From Glandiceps talaboti (lineage: Eukaryota > Hemichordata > Enteropneusta > Spengelidae), in contig NC_135553.1 of the NCBI RefSeq assembly GCF_964340395.1, positions 25,794,449-25,844,448 on the forward strand: DNA of 50,000 bases, read 5' to 3'. A program made the translations under genes and the position numbers. This document shows, piece after piece, positions 1-50,000 of this stretch. Below the pieces are notes generated by a model. The model worked only from the letters and a program-made list of their open reading frames with translations, did not search any database and was not told the origin of the DNA. The number at the start of each line of letters is the position of its first letter. Within the stretch, counting starts at the first letter, position 1.

Positions 1-3000
1 CATTTTCCTACTTGTCTATCAACTGTGTGAGGCAACTTTGAAGTGAAAAGTGAACATTCTGCTTCACAAGATGCTCTAATGGGGTATGAATTCCACCAAA
101 TTTGATGCACTATTGATCCTTTGTCAAGTTTATTTGCATGTTTTGGTACATGAACAAAAGCACTGTTTTGGTTGTGTCATTCAAGGTGACAGAGGTTCAG
201 TGTACACCGTGAAGGACTATCCAGTAGCTCCAGTGTTCATCTTAGTTAAGTTTTAAAAATGTTCCATCAAATTTTCTACAGAGTATCTGCGTAGTACATG
301 TACTAGTAGAAAATATTTCACACCATACCCATATTTCCAAGTGTTGGTCTATCTATGTCGGATGAGCGACATTGTTCTTCTACTTGACAGATTTCCTTGG
401 TATACAAGATGGTTTGAGTGTGTGCATAGGCTCCAACTGGAAATAGCATTTCAACACCCAATATCTATTTATTGTACATGTACGTCCCAAAACACAGTCA
501 CATCCCATGAAATCAATCTCCTGTCAGCTGCAATCACATTGGGGGATTGACTCAACTGAAAGTGATATTATAAATCAGCTGTACACAGATAAAGCAGATA
601 TGGTAGCAGGACTAGGCTGATGACTGTGTTTACCCACTTTAAGATTGAATTAAACAATTATAAACAATACCTTTAAACTCACATGTACCTGTGTATGATC
701 TAATGGATTTGGTGTAGAACATATGGTATTTGTAGTTGTTACAGGTAAAGTTTATGCATCATGATTATCAATCTCTTACCAAAACAGATGGTTCTTTAGA
801 ATAATACAGGTATTGAGGTTATGACAGCCCACAATGTCACTATTATTACTAGTATTTGTAACTTTCTACTCTATGTGCATGTGCTGTACATTGAAATAGA
901 CAAAGGGACTTGTGATAGAATGATATACATGTACATGTAGGACAGGTTCAAGGCCAGGGCTTGGCCTCTACTGGAGGTGACGGTAATTTTGAGATCTACA
1001 TTATATCACTGGAGACATAGCAGTGGATACTGGTGTGCTTAAATTTCAAATATATCATTTCAGAAACATGTTCATGTTAGATGAGAAACTAGTAACTAAA
1101 ATGTATGCTGAAGTTATGTAAACTTATAATATAGATGTTGATATAGATGTACAGTCAAACTTAGTGTGATACTTATTAGTATTACTGAGTAAACAGTAAA
1201 CAGTAAACAGAAACAGTTGTTTCAAAGGCAGCTTATTTACACTGTACATTTTATATTTTCCTCCTTTTCCTGGCATTTATAAAAATCTTTTAAATCATGA
1301 TTTAAAATATATATGGACAGTAGACTGGTACATTTTGTAATTTGCTATTTGGGGATTTTAGACCAATTATTGAGAAACTGCATGAGCTGTACATGTTAGA
1401 CAGGGTATACAATCCATGTAAAATGACATCTGTACATGCATATATGTACCTGGTACAATAGCACATATCTACATTTAGGATTTTCTAATAGCAATACTAT
1501 TTAAGGCAATAAATAACCTTGATAGGAACAGTCCACATATCCCCTTGATATGAACAATAATATGTTTCCTTTCAATTATGTCCTTTGTATGAATATAGAG
1601 TATAAAATGCATTTCCCCTGTCTTCTCCTTCGAAGTGTATACAACTGATTACACCTACAGCCTTCGTTTGATGGTCAAGTCAACCATTTTATGTCAATCT
1701 ATAGCATCGAATCGGATATGAATTTAACAACAACTAAAAATATATGGTGTGGTAAATTTAGATAAAAGTCAGACATCACAGTGATATGGTAATTTGACCA
1801 TTAGATAAAAGTTTCTTGAAGTGGATTGGAAGGAAATTGAATTCACAGACTCTGACTGCTTCTAGTTGTGGTTGTCATATACATGTAACATCCTGAATGA
1901 TGTCCTGGGTGTGATCTCAGGAATTCCTGAAGTGACATGTTTAAAAGGACAAGTTAGACGCCTCCACAAAGATCAATGTAAATTGTCAGGCCCATTTATT
2001 GATGACCCACATAACCAGAGTCAGGCAGTGGGAACTAAATACTACTGCAAGAATTCATAAATCTAGCAGTTGTCCTGAGTTGATGGATGTCTTCCAGAAA
2101 ATGTGACCATAAATCTATTGGTCAGAAAAGGTGAACAGCTGGATTAAATTGTAAGGCATGTAGATGAGTCTGATTATATGCCCTCTTTATGTGATTATTG
2201 TTACATCATCACAGCTGAAAAAGTAGAATGACATGACACAATATCAGGGTATGATGGCTTGTTGCTAAACGTAGCCTGTGTGTCTTCTGCTAGATTTTGT
2301 CTACTACACAGTAAGTGGAACTATGTGGGTAGAAAGTTGATCATCAGTAGTCCATAATTTACTGTCTCTTTTTATTTTGGATCTCTTTTTAGAAGTATGC
2401 CAAGAATGTGACATGTACTGTGGCCTGTAGAATGGTGTGGACTATCAAATAACACTGACAGACAACACATCACATCTTGTCTGATGAAGTGAAAGTCAAG
2501 TGTTATGTTTGATTAGTGTCTAGTCAGTTTGTGGTCCAACATCAAGGACACTGTGATTGGATCCATGTAGATTAATTCTAACTGTATTTCAGTAGACATG
2601 TATAATATTTGATTACTCCTTGTTTTCTCTTACAAGATTTTATTGAAATTCTTTTAAAAGTGACTGGCTAAATCAGTCTAAGCTAAATAGAGTAGACACT
2701 GGCACTTTTATTTTAAATTGTGATACACATTTTTTACTGTGCATTCTAAATATTTTGATGCTTGACCAGGTTTGCATCTGTGTATTGTAATTATCTTAAT
2801 TAAGGAATAGCCAACCATGTTGCAATGGAAGGTGATACTGTAATTATTGCCAAATAGTAAAATACTAATGTACATTTTTGTAAATTGTACAAAGTATACA
2901 TGTACCTCTGATTCATTTTAAAACTGTTTGTACATATAATTTAGTTAAAAGGCTTGTACTGTAATAAGCATATGAAGTGTGCATTAAACTGTCTGACCAG

Positions 3001-3904
3001 TGAAGTACAGTGTACATGTATACCAATTCTCTAAATATACCGTAATAATGATTTAAAAAATAACCTCTTTGTATATTACAATGGCCTGGATTAGTAATTA
3101 ATCTGATATTGTTCAGTTGGAGAATGAAAACAGAAAATCTGTACGAGGAATTAGTCATCTTTAATTTCTACTGTCACTATGATAATTTGATTGATAATTT
3201 AATAATGTCATATTATAGGGTGAATTTTGAAAGTAAATCACCAGCAACACAATGGAATGCTAGGACACAGCAACTGTGATAGACCATACAGCCAGCACCA
3301 TGGTCTGTGTATGTTGATATGTATGGGCAGTCATAGTGACTATGGTAGTGACAGACCCATGTCACTCTGCACCATAGATTCGTAATGCTGTAATCTAGTG
3401 TTGAAGAACTGTTGTTCCCATCAACATATGGATGGTATCAAATCAAATGTAGCACTTGACAACAGGGTTAGTAATAAAAATATCAAAATGCCATTATGAT
3501 GAGTCGATGCCCTTTGTGCATCTAATGAATTATTTAGCATGTAACAAATATGCATACTACTCCAAGTATGGTGGTGTAATGATGAAAGCAGACAGCCAGA
3601 AAAGTGATTTACTGAACATTGGGGTAGATTTTCTGACCTTGTGGACTTCCACTCATGGAAGTTCAGGACATTCTGAGTCATTCTTCTCATGGGATGAAAC
3701 TTGATCTGTCATATAGTAATCTAAAGACAATAATAAGTTGGTAAGTTGGAGAGGGTATAATTTCCAAAGAGATCTCATCTCTCTCCACATGTATCTTGTC
3801 ACTAATGTCTGAAGTCAAGAATCATAAATGATTGAAAGTTGCCCTGTGTCAGTTCCTCTATAGGTTAGCTTGGAATCTGTGCATGGTACAGTATGATGGT
3901 CCAG

Positions 3905-4575
3905 ATCTTTTCAAAGGAAAACTTAGTTTCCTAGATGGCATTTCCATATATATAAGAATCTATGTTTTTGTGATGGAAAGCAAAGTGTCACTGTACTTGG
4001 TGACAGAAGGGGTTCTGTATGTTTGTTCTTATAAAATCCATGGAGAGCATAGTGTCCTGGATAGCAACATGACTCTGAGTTTCTGTTTGTTCTCACAAGA
4101 TCCATTGAAACCATATCATCTGGGGATGACAGCATGGGTTCTTGGATGTTTGTTCTCATAAAATCCATGAAAACATAGTGTACAGGGTGACAGTATGGGA
4201 TTCTGTTTTTGTGTTTCCATAAAATCCATGGAAAGCGCACATCATGTGTACATGAAACATCTTGGTGAAGCCATGAATTCCTAGATGTTTGCCCATTAAA
4301 ATGTGTGCTTTTCATTGGAAAGTTAGAGTCCCACTTGTCAACAGATTTGGTTTATTGCTGTAATTTATCAAATCCAAGTTTCCAATGGAAAGTATTTAGT
4401 GTCTCTGGTTGGCGACATGGGTTCCTGTATGTTTTCCCTCACAAAATCCACCCCAAGCACAACGATAAAGAGTCCTGAGTGAGGACATAGTTCCCTGTAT
4501 GTATGTTTGCTCCCATAAATCCATGTTTTCAGTAGAAAGATGTCCTGTGTGACAGGGTTCCCTGTATGAATACTT
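3905..4575. repeat. Degenerate tandem repeat, period about 60-70 bp
   Basis: Diverged units share a core like TTCTCATAAAATCCATGGAA, a segment AGTGTCCTGGATGACA and a TGGGTTCCTGTATGTTTG segment, recurring about every 60-70 bp. The antisense frame at 3923-4315 is a by-product, not a gene. Confidence 0.7.
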
Positions 4576-6078
4576 TAGCTAGATGTCCCAGTATAGTTCA
4601 AAATTCTATATTGAATTCCAATATTCAGAGGTAAAAGTAACAATTTCCTTGATTTATACAACATAATGTACATGTAATATCAACAATTTTTCAAACAGTC
4701 TCAGGACCCCATTTATAATGTAGCTTTCATGAATATCCAGTGATGCTTATCATATTTACATGTACATGGTAACAGAGAAGAAATGGATGAGTGATTACTT
4801 GTTCATTAGAATACAATGATGCCTGCTGTTTTCCCCATTCTGCTGCTTCATAAAGTTTTAACTTGCTTTGGGCAAGAATCTGCCCTTTCTATGAGTCTTA
4901 GCAGGCTCAGTGGGTTTCTTCAAAATTGATATTCCAGCAGGTGGAAGTATTAGTATAGTGAAATGATGGAAAGTACATTGAATAACTACAGGAAGGTCAA
5001 AAGTTGAAATACACATGTATGCTATGATATGGGTATAGTTGCTTGTAAATGTACATTGTGTAATTTTTTTGTCACTAAATCAGCTTTGTTGACACATCAA
5101 ATCAAATGATGTACATGTACCACAGACAGAAGACTGTCATCTTTGGCCGAGTAGTTTCACCATGCTTGGTGTAATAAACACAATAGAGTGTCTACAGTCT
5201 GAACAATTGTAACATGTATGTACACCCCAGTCACAGGCAGCTTAGTTTTCTGGTCATAGAGGGTGAAATAATTTATGTGCACTGACTATCCTTTAGGCCA
5301 TTGTCATGAAGTGTCCCAACATGTCTTGATGGCATTGTAAACAATTGGGATTAGCCACTCATTGACTGCATGCCATTATCATGTCATTGTAGTAGCCAGT
5401 TCCTGCTAGTTGTGCAGGCAGACCTCCACAGAAAATTTGTGATATGCATGTAATATCAATGCTATATGTATGTTAATTACATAAAACATATTATGAAGAC
5501 AAACAATAAAACTATGTAATGTTTAATTGTGCAAGCATGTACATGTAACAGTAGTAAAGTTTGTGGAATTTAGCAAGTCTGTCAAGCAACTTGCTATGAT
5601 ATTATGTATGTTTGCATATGTATGTAGATTTCATAACCTAGCCTAGGTTACACATGCATGAGGGCTATATACTTGAGTCATAGAAACTAGTTTCCCAAAT
5701 GGTATCATTGACGGTGACAGTATTGTCCTGTAAATACATTATTTGTGATTGCCCGGGTAGGGAAACCTGGAAGCAAACAATTCTCATCATGAAATTGTCC
5801 AATACATAAAATGATGAATTTAAATGTAGATTCTGAATGATAAGTATATAAAACAGCTGTGACAGGATATATGTTGACATATTGAATGGATATGGGAAAA
5901 GAAAAGAGATGGTAGATCATTGAGGTTGTTCACCATGTCACGTTGCTTTCCCATGAACCTTAGAAACACTGCTGGTTCCATATAGATAAGTTTCCCATGA
6001 TGGCGCCATGTGTGAATTAATGTTTGCCTTCTATCCAGTTGTGAGTGAGGAAGGAAGATAAATAATTGCTATCCTTCC

Positions 6079-6365
6079 CATTGGATATTGGCTAGCCAAA
6101 ACATGCTAGTGGTTTTCCACTGCAGTTTTCCCTAATACTACTCCAGTATGATTCTTATGTTCACACACATGCTGTGGGTTGGGAAAGGAGGTCTACCACA
6201 CCTTTCCATTATGGATATTTGTAAGCCAAAGCAAGCTAGTTTTATTCTACATGTACAGTGGTTTCTGTAATGTTACGTAGTATGATTCTTATGTTCACAC
6301 ACAGTGTGGGTTTTAAAGGAATGTCTACCACACCTCCCAAATGGATATTAGTCAGGCAATACAAA
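6079..6365. repeat. Imperfect tandem duplication, period about 127-130 bp
   Basis: A block with GGATATTGGCTAGCCAAA, then GTATGATTCTTATGTTCACA and GTCTACCACACCT, occurs at about 6079-6205 and again at 6206-6335. A third partial start (GGATATTAGTCAGGCAA) lies at about 6336. Confidence 0.75.
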
Positions 6366-6977
6366 GAAGCACAGTATTGGCATCATTACGTTAATTCCAG
6401 AAGAATTATTATGTGTCTGTTGGCAATAATACTGTTCATTTACCTGTACAATAGGTACCCATGATAAATGTATTTAATTAATTCATTTTACTGTTATTAA
6501 TTTGACAACATTCATAAAAGTTCCTCTGTTGACGTGTTCTACACTCGTATATAAAATTTATTTCATTGGAGGTCAGTTTCCCACATGTGAGGTTACACCA
6601 CAGAGGAGACACTCCTGATATTAAATTCAGTTCACCATCAACTGAGGAATGTTGATGTATATGTAATAAAAGCTGTTTCTCAATTTACATCATTAAATAA
6701 AACCTACATATACTTCCGTTTGTCTTTTACAGTAGCAGTTAACAGATGGAGTTAAACTTCAGTTTTGAGTATTAAGTTACCATAAAATTGCTATGTATTG
6801 ATTACAGAAATAAATGTTTTGTTTTTCATGTGAAGTGAGAACTTCAACAGAAGTCTTTATATAATACATTGTATTTGGTTCCACCCTATACTACAGACTA
6901 ATTGATATAATAATACTTTTTGTTATGCCAATGTCCAACCACAATGCAGCCTAGAGAGTTGCCTTGTTCATATTACA

Positions 6978-7452
6978 CCAGTAGAGAGCTTCTTGAGATA
7001 GTAACACCAAGATAAGTCACTGGGTGTAGAGAGCTTTTTGAGATAGTAACACCAAGACAAATCTCTACATGTATATGTAGGTGTAGAGAGCTTCTTGAGG
7101 TAGTAACACCAAGACAAGTCTTGGGGTGTAAAGAGCTTCTTGAGTTAGTAACAGTAACACCAATATAAGTCTCTAGGTGTAGAGAGCTTCTTGAGGTAGT
7201 AACACCAAGACAAGTCTCTAGGTGTAGAGAGCTTCTTGAGATAGTAACACCAAGACAAGTCTCTACATGTAGGTGTAGGTGTAGAGAGCTTCTTGAGGTA
7301 GTAACACCAAGACAAGTCTTGGGGTGTAAAGAGCTTCTTGAGTTAGTAACACACAAGTCTCTGGTGTAGAGAGCTTCTTGAGGTAGTAACACCAAGATAA
7401 GTCTCTAGGTGTAGAGAGCTTCTTGAGATAGTAACACTGAGATAAATCTCTG
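6978..7452. repeat. Minisatellite, unit about 45-60 bp, about 9-10 copies
   Basis: The unit GTAGAGAGCTTCTTGAGATA followed by GTAACACCAAGACAAGTCTC recurs. Some units carry a TACATGTA-containing insertion or lack part of the unit. Overlapping antisense frames arise from the repeat. Confidence 0.9.
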
Positions 7453-9576
7453 GGCTGCCCAAAATGATATCCTCTTTGGAGATCACTGTTTGACATTGCA
7501 TTAACTTAACAATCTAATACAGTACAATCATCTCAATAGCAAGTATTCTATGCTGGCTTCAGTTAGTTATATTATTCAATAATCGTACAGCACCCTTGAA
7601 ATGGGTGCAATTTTTATTTGCTGAAAGTGGATCTTACTTTATCCAATTATCTGTGCAGAATTTATTTATGATTTGAATCAATAAGTTAAGAATACAAAAA
7701 AGAGACATCCTGATTATACAAACATAAAGAAAAACCCTTGCTGTTTAATTCCATATGCAATTATAAATATCGCTATATGGTTGGAAAATGTCTGTGTTTG
7801 TTTGTTTGCTGCAATAGAACTTGAAACAGCAGCATTAGGCTAAAGTGAGGAGAGAATGTCGTAGTGAGATGAATTGTCTATAAGTATTACATTCTATAAT
7901 ACTATTGTTGTAATTACTGATGTTAATATCATTTTGGTCATGTATGTGAAATATTTTTACAGTGATTTTGAATTGCCATGTTTTTGTTTTTACCAGTGTA
8001 TATATCATATTTACCTATATGTGTGTGTTATTTGCTTTACAGTTGTATTTGTTCTCTGATATAAGTGAAGATGTGTTTTTTTCTTTACCTTTCTTTCCTT
8101 TTCTCTCTCTATCCCCTATTACCTGAACTCTGTATGTTGTTGTTGTGGTGGTATTGTGCACAGTATGGTATGATGGTAAGAGACAATATATAGCCTTTAA
8201 ATTTCTTTTGGCGACACTGCAATGTGATATGCTGTAATCCTGCTAACCCAGCTGCTGGCACTGTATGACATCATCCCAGCGGATGAACCCCACCCAGTCA
8301 ATGTCAAAATTAAACTTTACTCACCAGTAGTTAATCATAATTCTGAATAATGAATACAGAAATTAACAACAAAATGTTAATTAGGGCTACTGCCTTCTCA
8401 TTTCAGTCATCAAAATCCTGTCAAAATACTGTTAGTGCATGTTTAGTAGTCTGTAAGATACGATATGTTGGTGCAGCACTGTATTGGTCAGGTCCTCTCA
8501 GGTTGCTGATACTGCAGCAAGGCACAATATGTCTTTGTCATACAAACTACAAGTTTATCAACCTATTTCAGTTTGATTCTAATTTAACCCAGAATGAAAA
8601 AAAATGTCATTTACATATACATGTATATACACTACTAAATTTGAGGAATTTCTTGTATGATATATGCTTAATTATGCATTGTAGATCTATACATTGAAAC
8701 AAAAAGTTGATTTGTACTTGATACTGATAGAGGTGAAAATACTGCTGGTATTATTGTCCAAATGAAAATGAGACCACACTGTGACTTCCCTTAGCTATTA
8801 TGTAAGGTGTAGAGTCTAGCCCTTCTACATGTATATAATAACCTCTGTGCCAAATGCTTGGCCATAGCATAAACTTGATAAACTGAGCTCTGCATTGATA
8901 GATAGAAGCAGTCTACATGCTATTTTATAACTATGCTAAACAACTATTTTAAGATAAGTATTGCATTCTTTTCAATAGGCCAAGCAGACAATAAAAACAA
9001 TTACACATTGCTTGTTTATAAACTGCAATGTTCAGCATGGGTTTAAATAATATACAGATGTAAAAGTATATTCTTTATCAGTAAAATCATGTCTTTTTCT
9101 GAAGAAAACTTTTTTTTTTTGAATCTCATACTATTAAGGGATACTTTTTTTTTCCTGGACAGTGGTGTCAGTTTATAACCCTTTCGAAATTAATATATAA
9201 TGTCTAACTGTAACAAAGAATGCTTGTGATTCTTAACATCAAGTTTATGCCAAGTATAGATTTTCTTCTGACTGCATGGTATAACAAATGGCTTACTTCT
9301 ATTTGTGAATATACGAGACCAATCTGAGTTTAGTTTCAGTCAAGGAAATAGAAAGTCATAGTGTAACAATGCTGGTTGATATGCTGGTAGTAAGTTAAAC
9401 CTTAGATAAAGTGCTACTAAAATTATAGGATGCTTCATACACTTCATGCATGCTTATTGCACGTGCAAGGTTCTTGTATGATTTCAATGAATAAAACTAC
9501 ACTACACATTCATACTTTGTTGTCTGTACCTGTGTAGTATTGTAACTATGTAGTTGTTGTATTTTTTAAAATACAG

Positions 9577-47945
<38,369 letters not shown>

Positions 47946-48385
47946 CACTATATCCATGCATAGACAATTTAATATCTTGAGGAGACCTGATCAACAGCAG
48001 TGGAGACTGTTAATCAACATATTGTCAATTTTGACATTGTTTTCATACCTTCACTAAAAATCTGATGCAAAATACTCGGACAACTAAACTAATGGTATCA
48101 ATATTCAGTGATTTACATTCCTGAACCCTTTTGGCCATATTTTTGAATTTGTATTTGTATTTATAATGTGTACATAGACATTTCATCTTTTATACAGAGA
48201 ATTTTGTATAGTGAATTTTTAAACAAGAAATGTTTTGTTAGTTTTTATAAGTCATTTACTGTACTATAGTCTTTAGATATAGTAGAGACACCTGATATAG
48301 TTACACAAAATAGTTGTAAACTAAATCTACTGCCATCGGATTCTTTTTTGTTTTGTCAATAAAGTGGGAAGAGGATTCCATATGG
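47946..48385 (+). other. sdk: sdk 3' UTR (proposed)
   Basis: Non-coding sequence after the stop codon. The only AATAAA hexamer close downstream is at 48358-48363, so cleavage near 48375-48390 is likely. The end is inferred; alternative sites further downstream cannot be excluded. Confidence 0.6.
48358..48363 (+). terminator. polyadenylation signal AATAAA
   Basis: Canonical hexamer in CAATAAAGTGG, 413 nt after the sdk stop codon, with T- and TG-rich DNA on both sides. Confidence 0.6.
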
Positions 48386-48833
48386 GAAATAGACATACAA
48401 AACAGTTGATCCAGAAATATCTAAAAAATGTTTACAATATAGTCTTGATTACAAAACCTTGTTTGTTTATTGTTGTTTTTTTCTGCCTTCCTGTAATATA
48501 AAATTTCAACCAAAACTGTAACTTTGGCCTACTGTACAGCATTGTTTTGATGATAAATATACTGTAAACCTGGAAAGTTAGGCAGAAGACTTGTTTTTGC
48601 TTATTTCACTTGAAAACGAAAACACAAAAATATGTAGTGACTAAAATGCCTTCTTGTACATGACCATAATGTACCATCATCATGGTAATTAGTCAAAATT
48701 ATTTGTTTGACAACAAGCAGAAACTGCAAATATGAAAAACTTTACTGTTTTTAAGAAACAGTTACAAGAAATGTCATGCATATGTTAACCCTGACCCAAT
48801 TCTAGCCATATCAGGCAAGTCTTAACATTTACA

Positions 48834-48895
48834 TGAAATGTGTTACACAAAGAAGTGACATCATTGAAATGTGTTACACAAAGAAGTGACATCAT
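48834..48895. repeat. 31-bp tandem duplication
   Basis: TGAAATGTGTTACACAAAGA plus AGTGACATCAT occurs twice in direct succession. Confidence 0.93.
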
Positions 48896-49386
48896 TGAAT
48901 ACAAACAAGAAGCAGCAATTTCATATCCATGTAATTGATATTTTGTTGCAATCAATACAATTTGTATGCATTTATATCACAAAGCTAGGTTCAGTGTGGG
49001 GTGTATGTATCCATATTTCTGGAATATTACCCATTTGTATCACTATAGAATTGTGTACTCAATGGACAAAAGACACAAAGATTTGAGAAATACTGGTGTC
49101 AGTAGTTCTTTGACTAGTAAGACATACCCGTTCCTTGATAGAAAACCGTCTTTTAGGAAATTTACGTACTAGGTTTATATATCACAATTTAGTTGGAGAG
49201 TAAATCAAATTTTGTGGAAGAATAGTATGACTTTTCTTGTTTGAGTTTATCCCTTGACATAAGATATCATAGGTGTTTAAAATATATATTTTACAAGCAG
49301 CTTGACAATTAAATGCTGCCAAGATGACCACCAGTAGTCACCTGCCCCTGTCCTTTATGCTACTACCAACAATTGAAAAAGAATTA

Positions 49387-49600
49387 TTAAAGGGAACACC
49401 ACCCCAGGAAATAGGGCTATTTTCATAAACTATGGGTTCTGGAGAGTCATTTTATGAGTTTACGTCACCTACAATTATTTGCAATTTCCGAGAAACTTCA
49501 AGTTGATCTCGTAGGTGGAGAGGGTATATCTGCTGTGGGCAATTGCATCATGGGAGTCAGCAGAAATAATGAATATATTATATTATATTCAAGTTTGCAT
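49387..49600 (+). mobile_element. Partial copy of foldback repeat family outside the gene
   Basis: TTAAAGGGAACACCACCCCA, then GGAAATAGGGCTATTTTCAT and GGGTTCTGGAGAGTCATTTT match the left arm of the 17851-18313 element. GCATCATGGGAGTCAGCAGA matches its inner arm. The end is uncertain. Confidence 0.7.
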
Positions 49601-50000
49601 AATTAAATTCATTTATTTTTAGGCATTCATTTTACTTATTGTGTTATATCAGTCCCTCTGAAAAATGGCACTCACATAGAGTCATTTGCATATTAAAGGC
49701 ATTGATGATGAACACTGCTATTCAAACCTAGAAATGAAATTAGAAGTACAAATGGTTTACATGATATGGGCAAAAAGTATCTCAGACAATGTGATATCAG
49801 ATAAGATAGCCATTGATTGACAGACCTGGAGACCCACTGATGAAGAGGAGCTCCAGTCTCTTTGAAATACTTGGTTTAGAAATGTATGGTTCATGATATT
49901 ATTTATAGACAGTTGAACAGGGGAACCAACCTTCTCTTTGTAAGAATTAAAGATTGCCCATTTACAACTCAGGAAATGATAACTGCTCCTAACTAAATCA

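Larger units (their letters stand above)
1..9576. other. No supportable gene: upstream flank or sdk 5' intron
   Basis: No open frame here resembles a known family, and those present are short and low in complexity. The first recognised sdk exon needs one base of a codon from upstream, so at least one coding exon with the signal peptide must lie in this stretch or before the window. I could not pick it out. The DNA is AT-rich, has many TACATGTA palindromes and holds the repeat blocks listed near 3.9-4.6, 6.1-6.4 and 7.0-7.45 kb. Confidence 0.6.
48386..50000. other. 3' flank, no gene recognised
   Basis: AT-rich DNA with a 31-bp duplication and a member of the foldback repeat family. No coding or RNA gene supported. 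Confidence 0.7.

Noticed and set aside
3923-4315. 130-codon antisense frame with internal repeats
   Set aside because: Follows the degenerate 60-70-bp tandem array; not protein evolution.
7874-8059. Hydrophobic frame as candidate sdk signal peptide
   Set aside because: Starts with a non-ATG codon, is hydrophobic only through TTT/ATT-rich intron, and has no good in-phase donor.
8350-8697. 115-codon frame upstream of Ig1
   Set aside because: No motif, signal peptide or donor in a fitting phase. Consistent with chance.
49826-49868. Hammerhead-ribozyme-like core CTGATGA...GAAA
   Set aside because: Core boxes are present 20 nt apart, but the stem II pairing is weak. A competing hairpin (CTGGAG with CTCCAG) uses the same bases, and I find no partner strands for stems I and III. 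A covariance-model search would decide.

Overview
The window is animal genomic DNA, AT-rich and CpG-poor. It is intron-dense and full of microsatellites, minisatellites and small interspersed repeats. It carries most of one large gene on the + strand, an ortholog of the cell-adhesion receptor Sidekick (sdk/SDK1/SDK2). I assembled 37 coding exons from 9577 to the stop codon at 47943-47945. All have AG/GT borders and agree in phase. They give about 2082 residues: six Ig domains, thirteen fibronectin type III (FN3) domains, one membrane span and a cytoplasmic tail ending in the Sidekick-type PDZ ligand GFSSFV. The organism is probably a marine invertebrate (mollusc, brachiopod, hemichordate or similar). 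That rests only on composition, the very frequent TACATGTA palindrome and the repeat style, and the phylum cannot be fixed from this sequence.

Layout: 1-9576 has no coding sequence I can support. It is most likely intron or 5' flank of sdk, because the first exon seen starts in phase 1 and the signal-peptide exon is missing. Ig1-Ig6 lie at 9577-22757, including a 5.2-kb intron that holds foldback repeat elements. FN3 domains 1-13 lie at 23495-44516. Their introns hold most of the tandem arrays, with units of 24, 65, 53/54 and 49 bp plus CTGT, GT and CA runs. The membrane exon is 44941-45066, the tail exons are 45847-47945, and a 3' UTR with AATAAA at 48358-48363 follows. From about 48390 to 50000 there is intergenic or 3'-flanking DNA with another copy of the foldback-family repeat.

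How it works: by family knowledge, Sidekick is a homophilic adhesion protein. The distal Ig domains mediate recognition, the FN3 stalk spans the cleft, and the C-terminal tail binds PDZ scaffolds of the MAGI type at synapses or apical junctions. No second gene, RNA gene or CRISPR-like or bacterial-type system is present.

The most interesting signals are: a four-domain super-period in the FN3 array, visible in both sequence and exon lengths; a 463-bp near-palindromic mobile element with partial relatives elsewhere in the window; a second, 162-bp hairpin element; and a minisatellite that switches from a 107-bp dimer to a 54-bp monomer.
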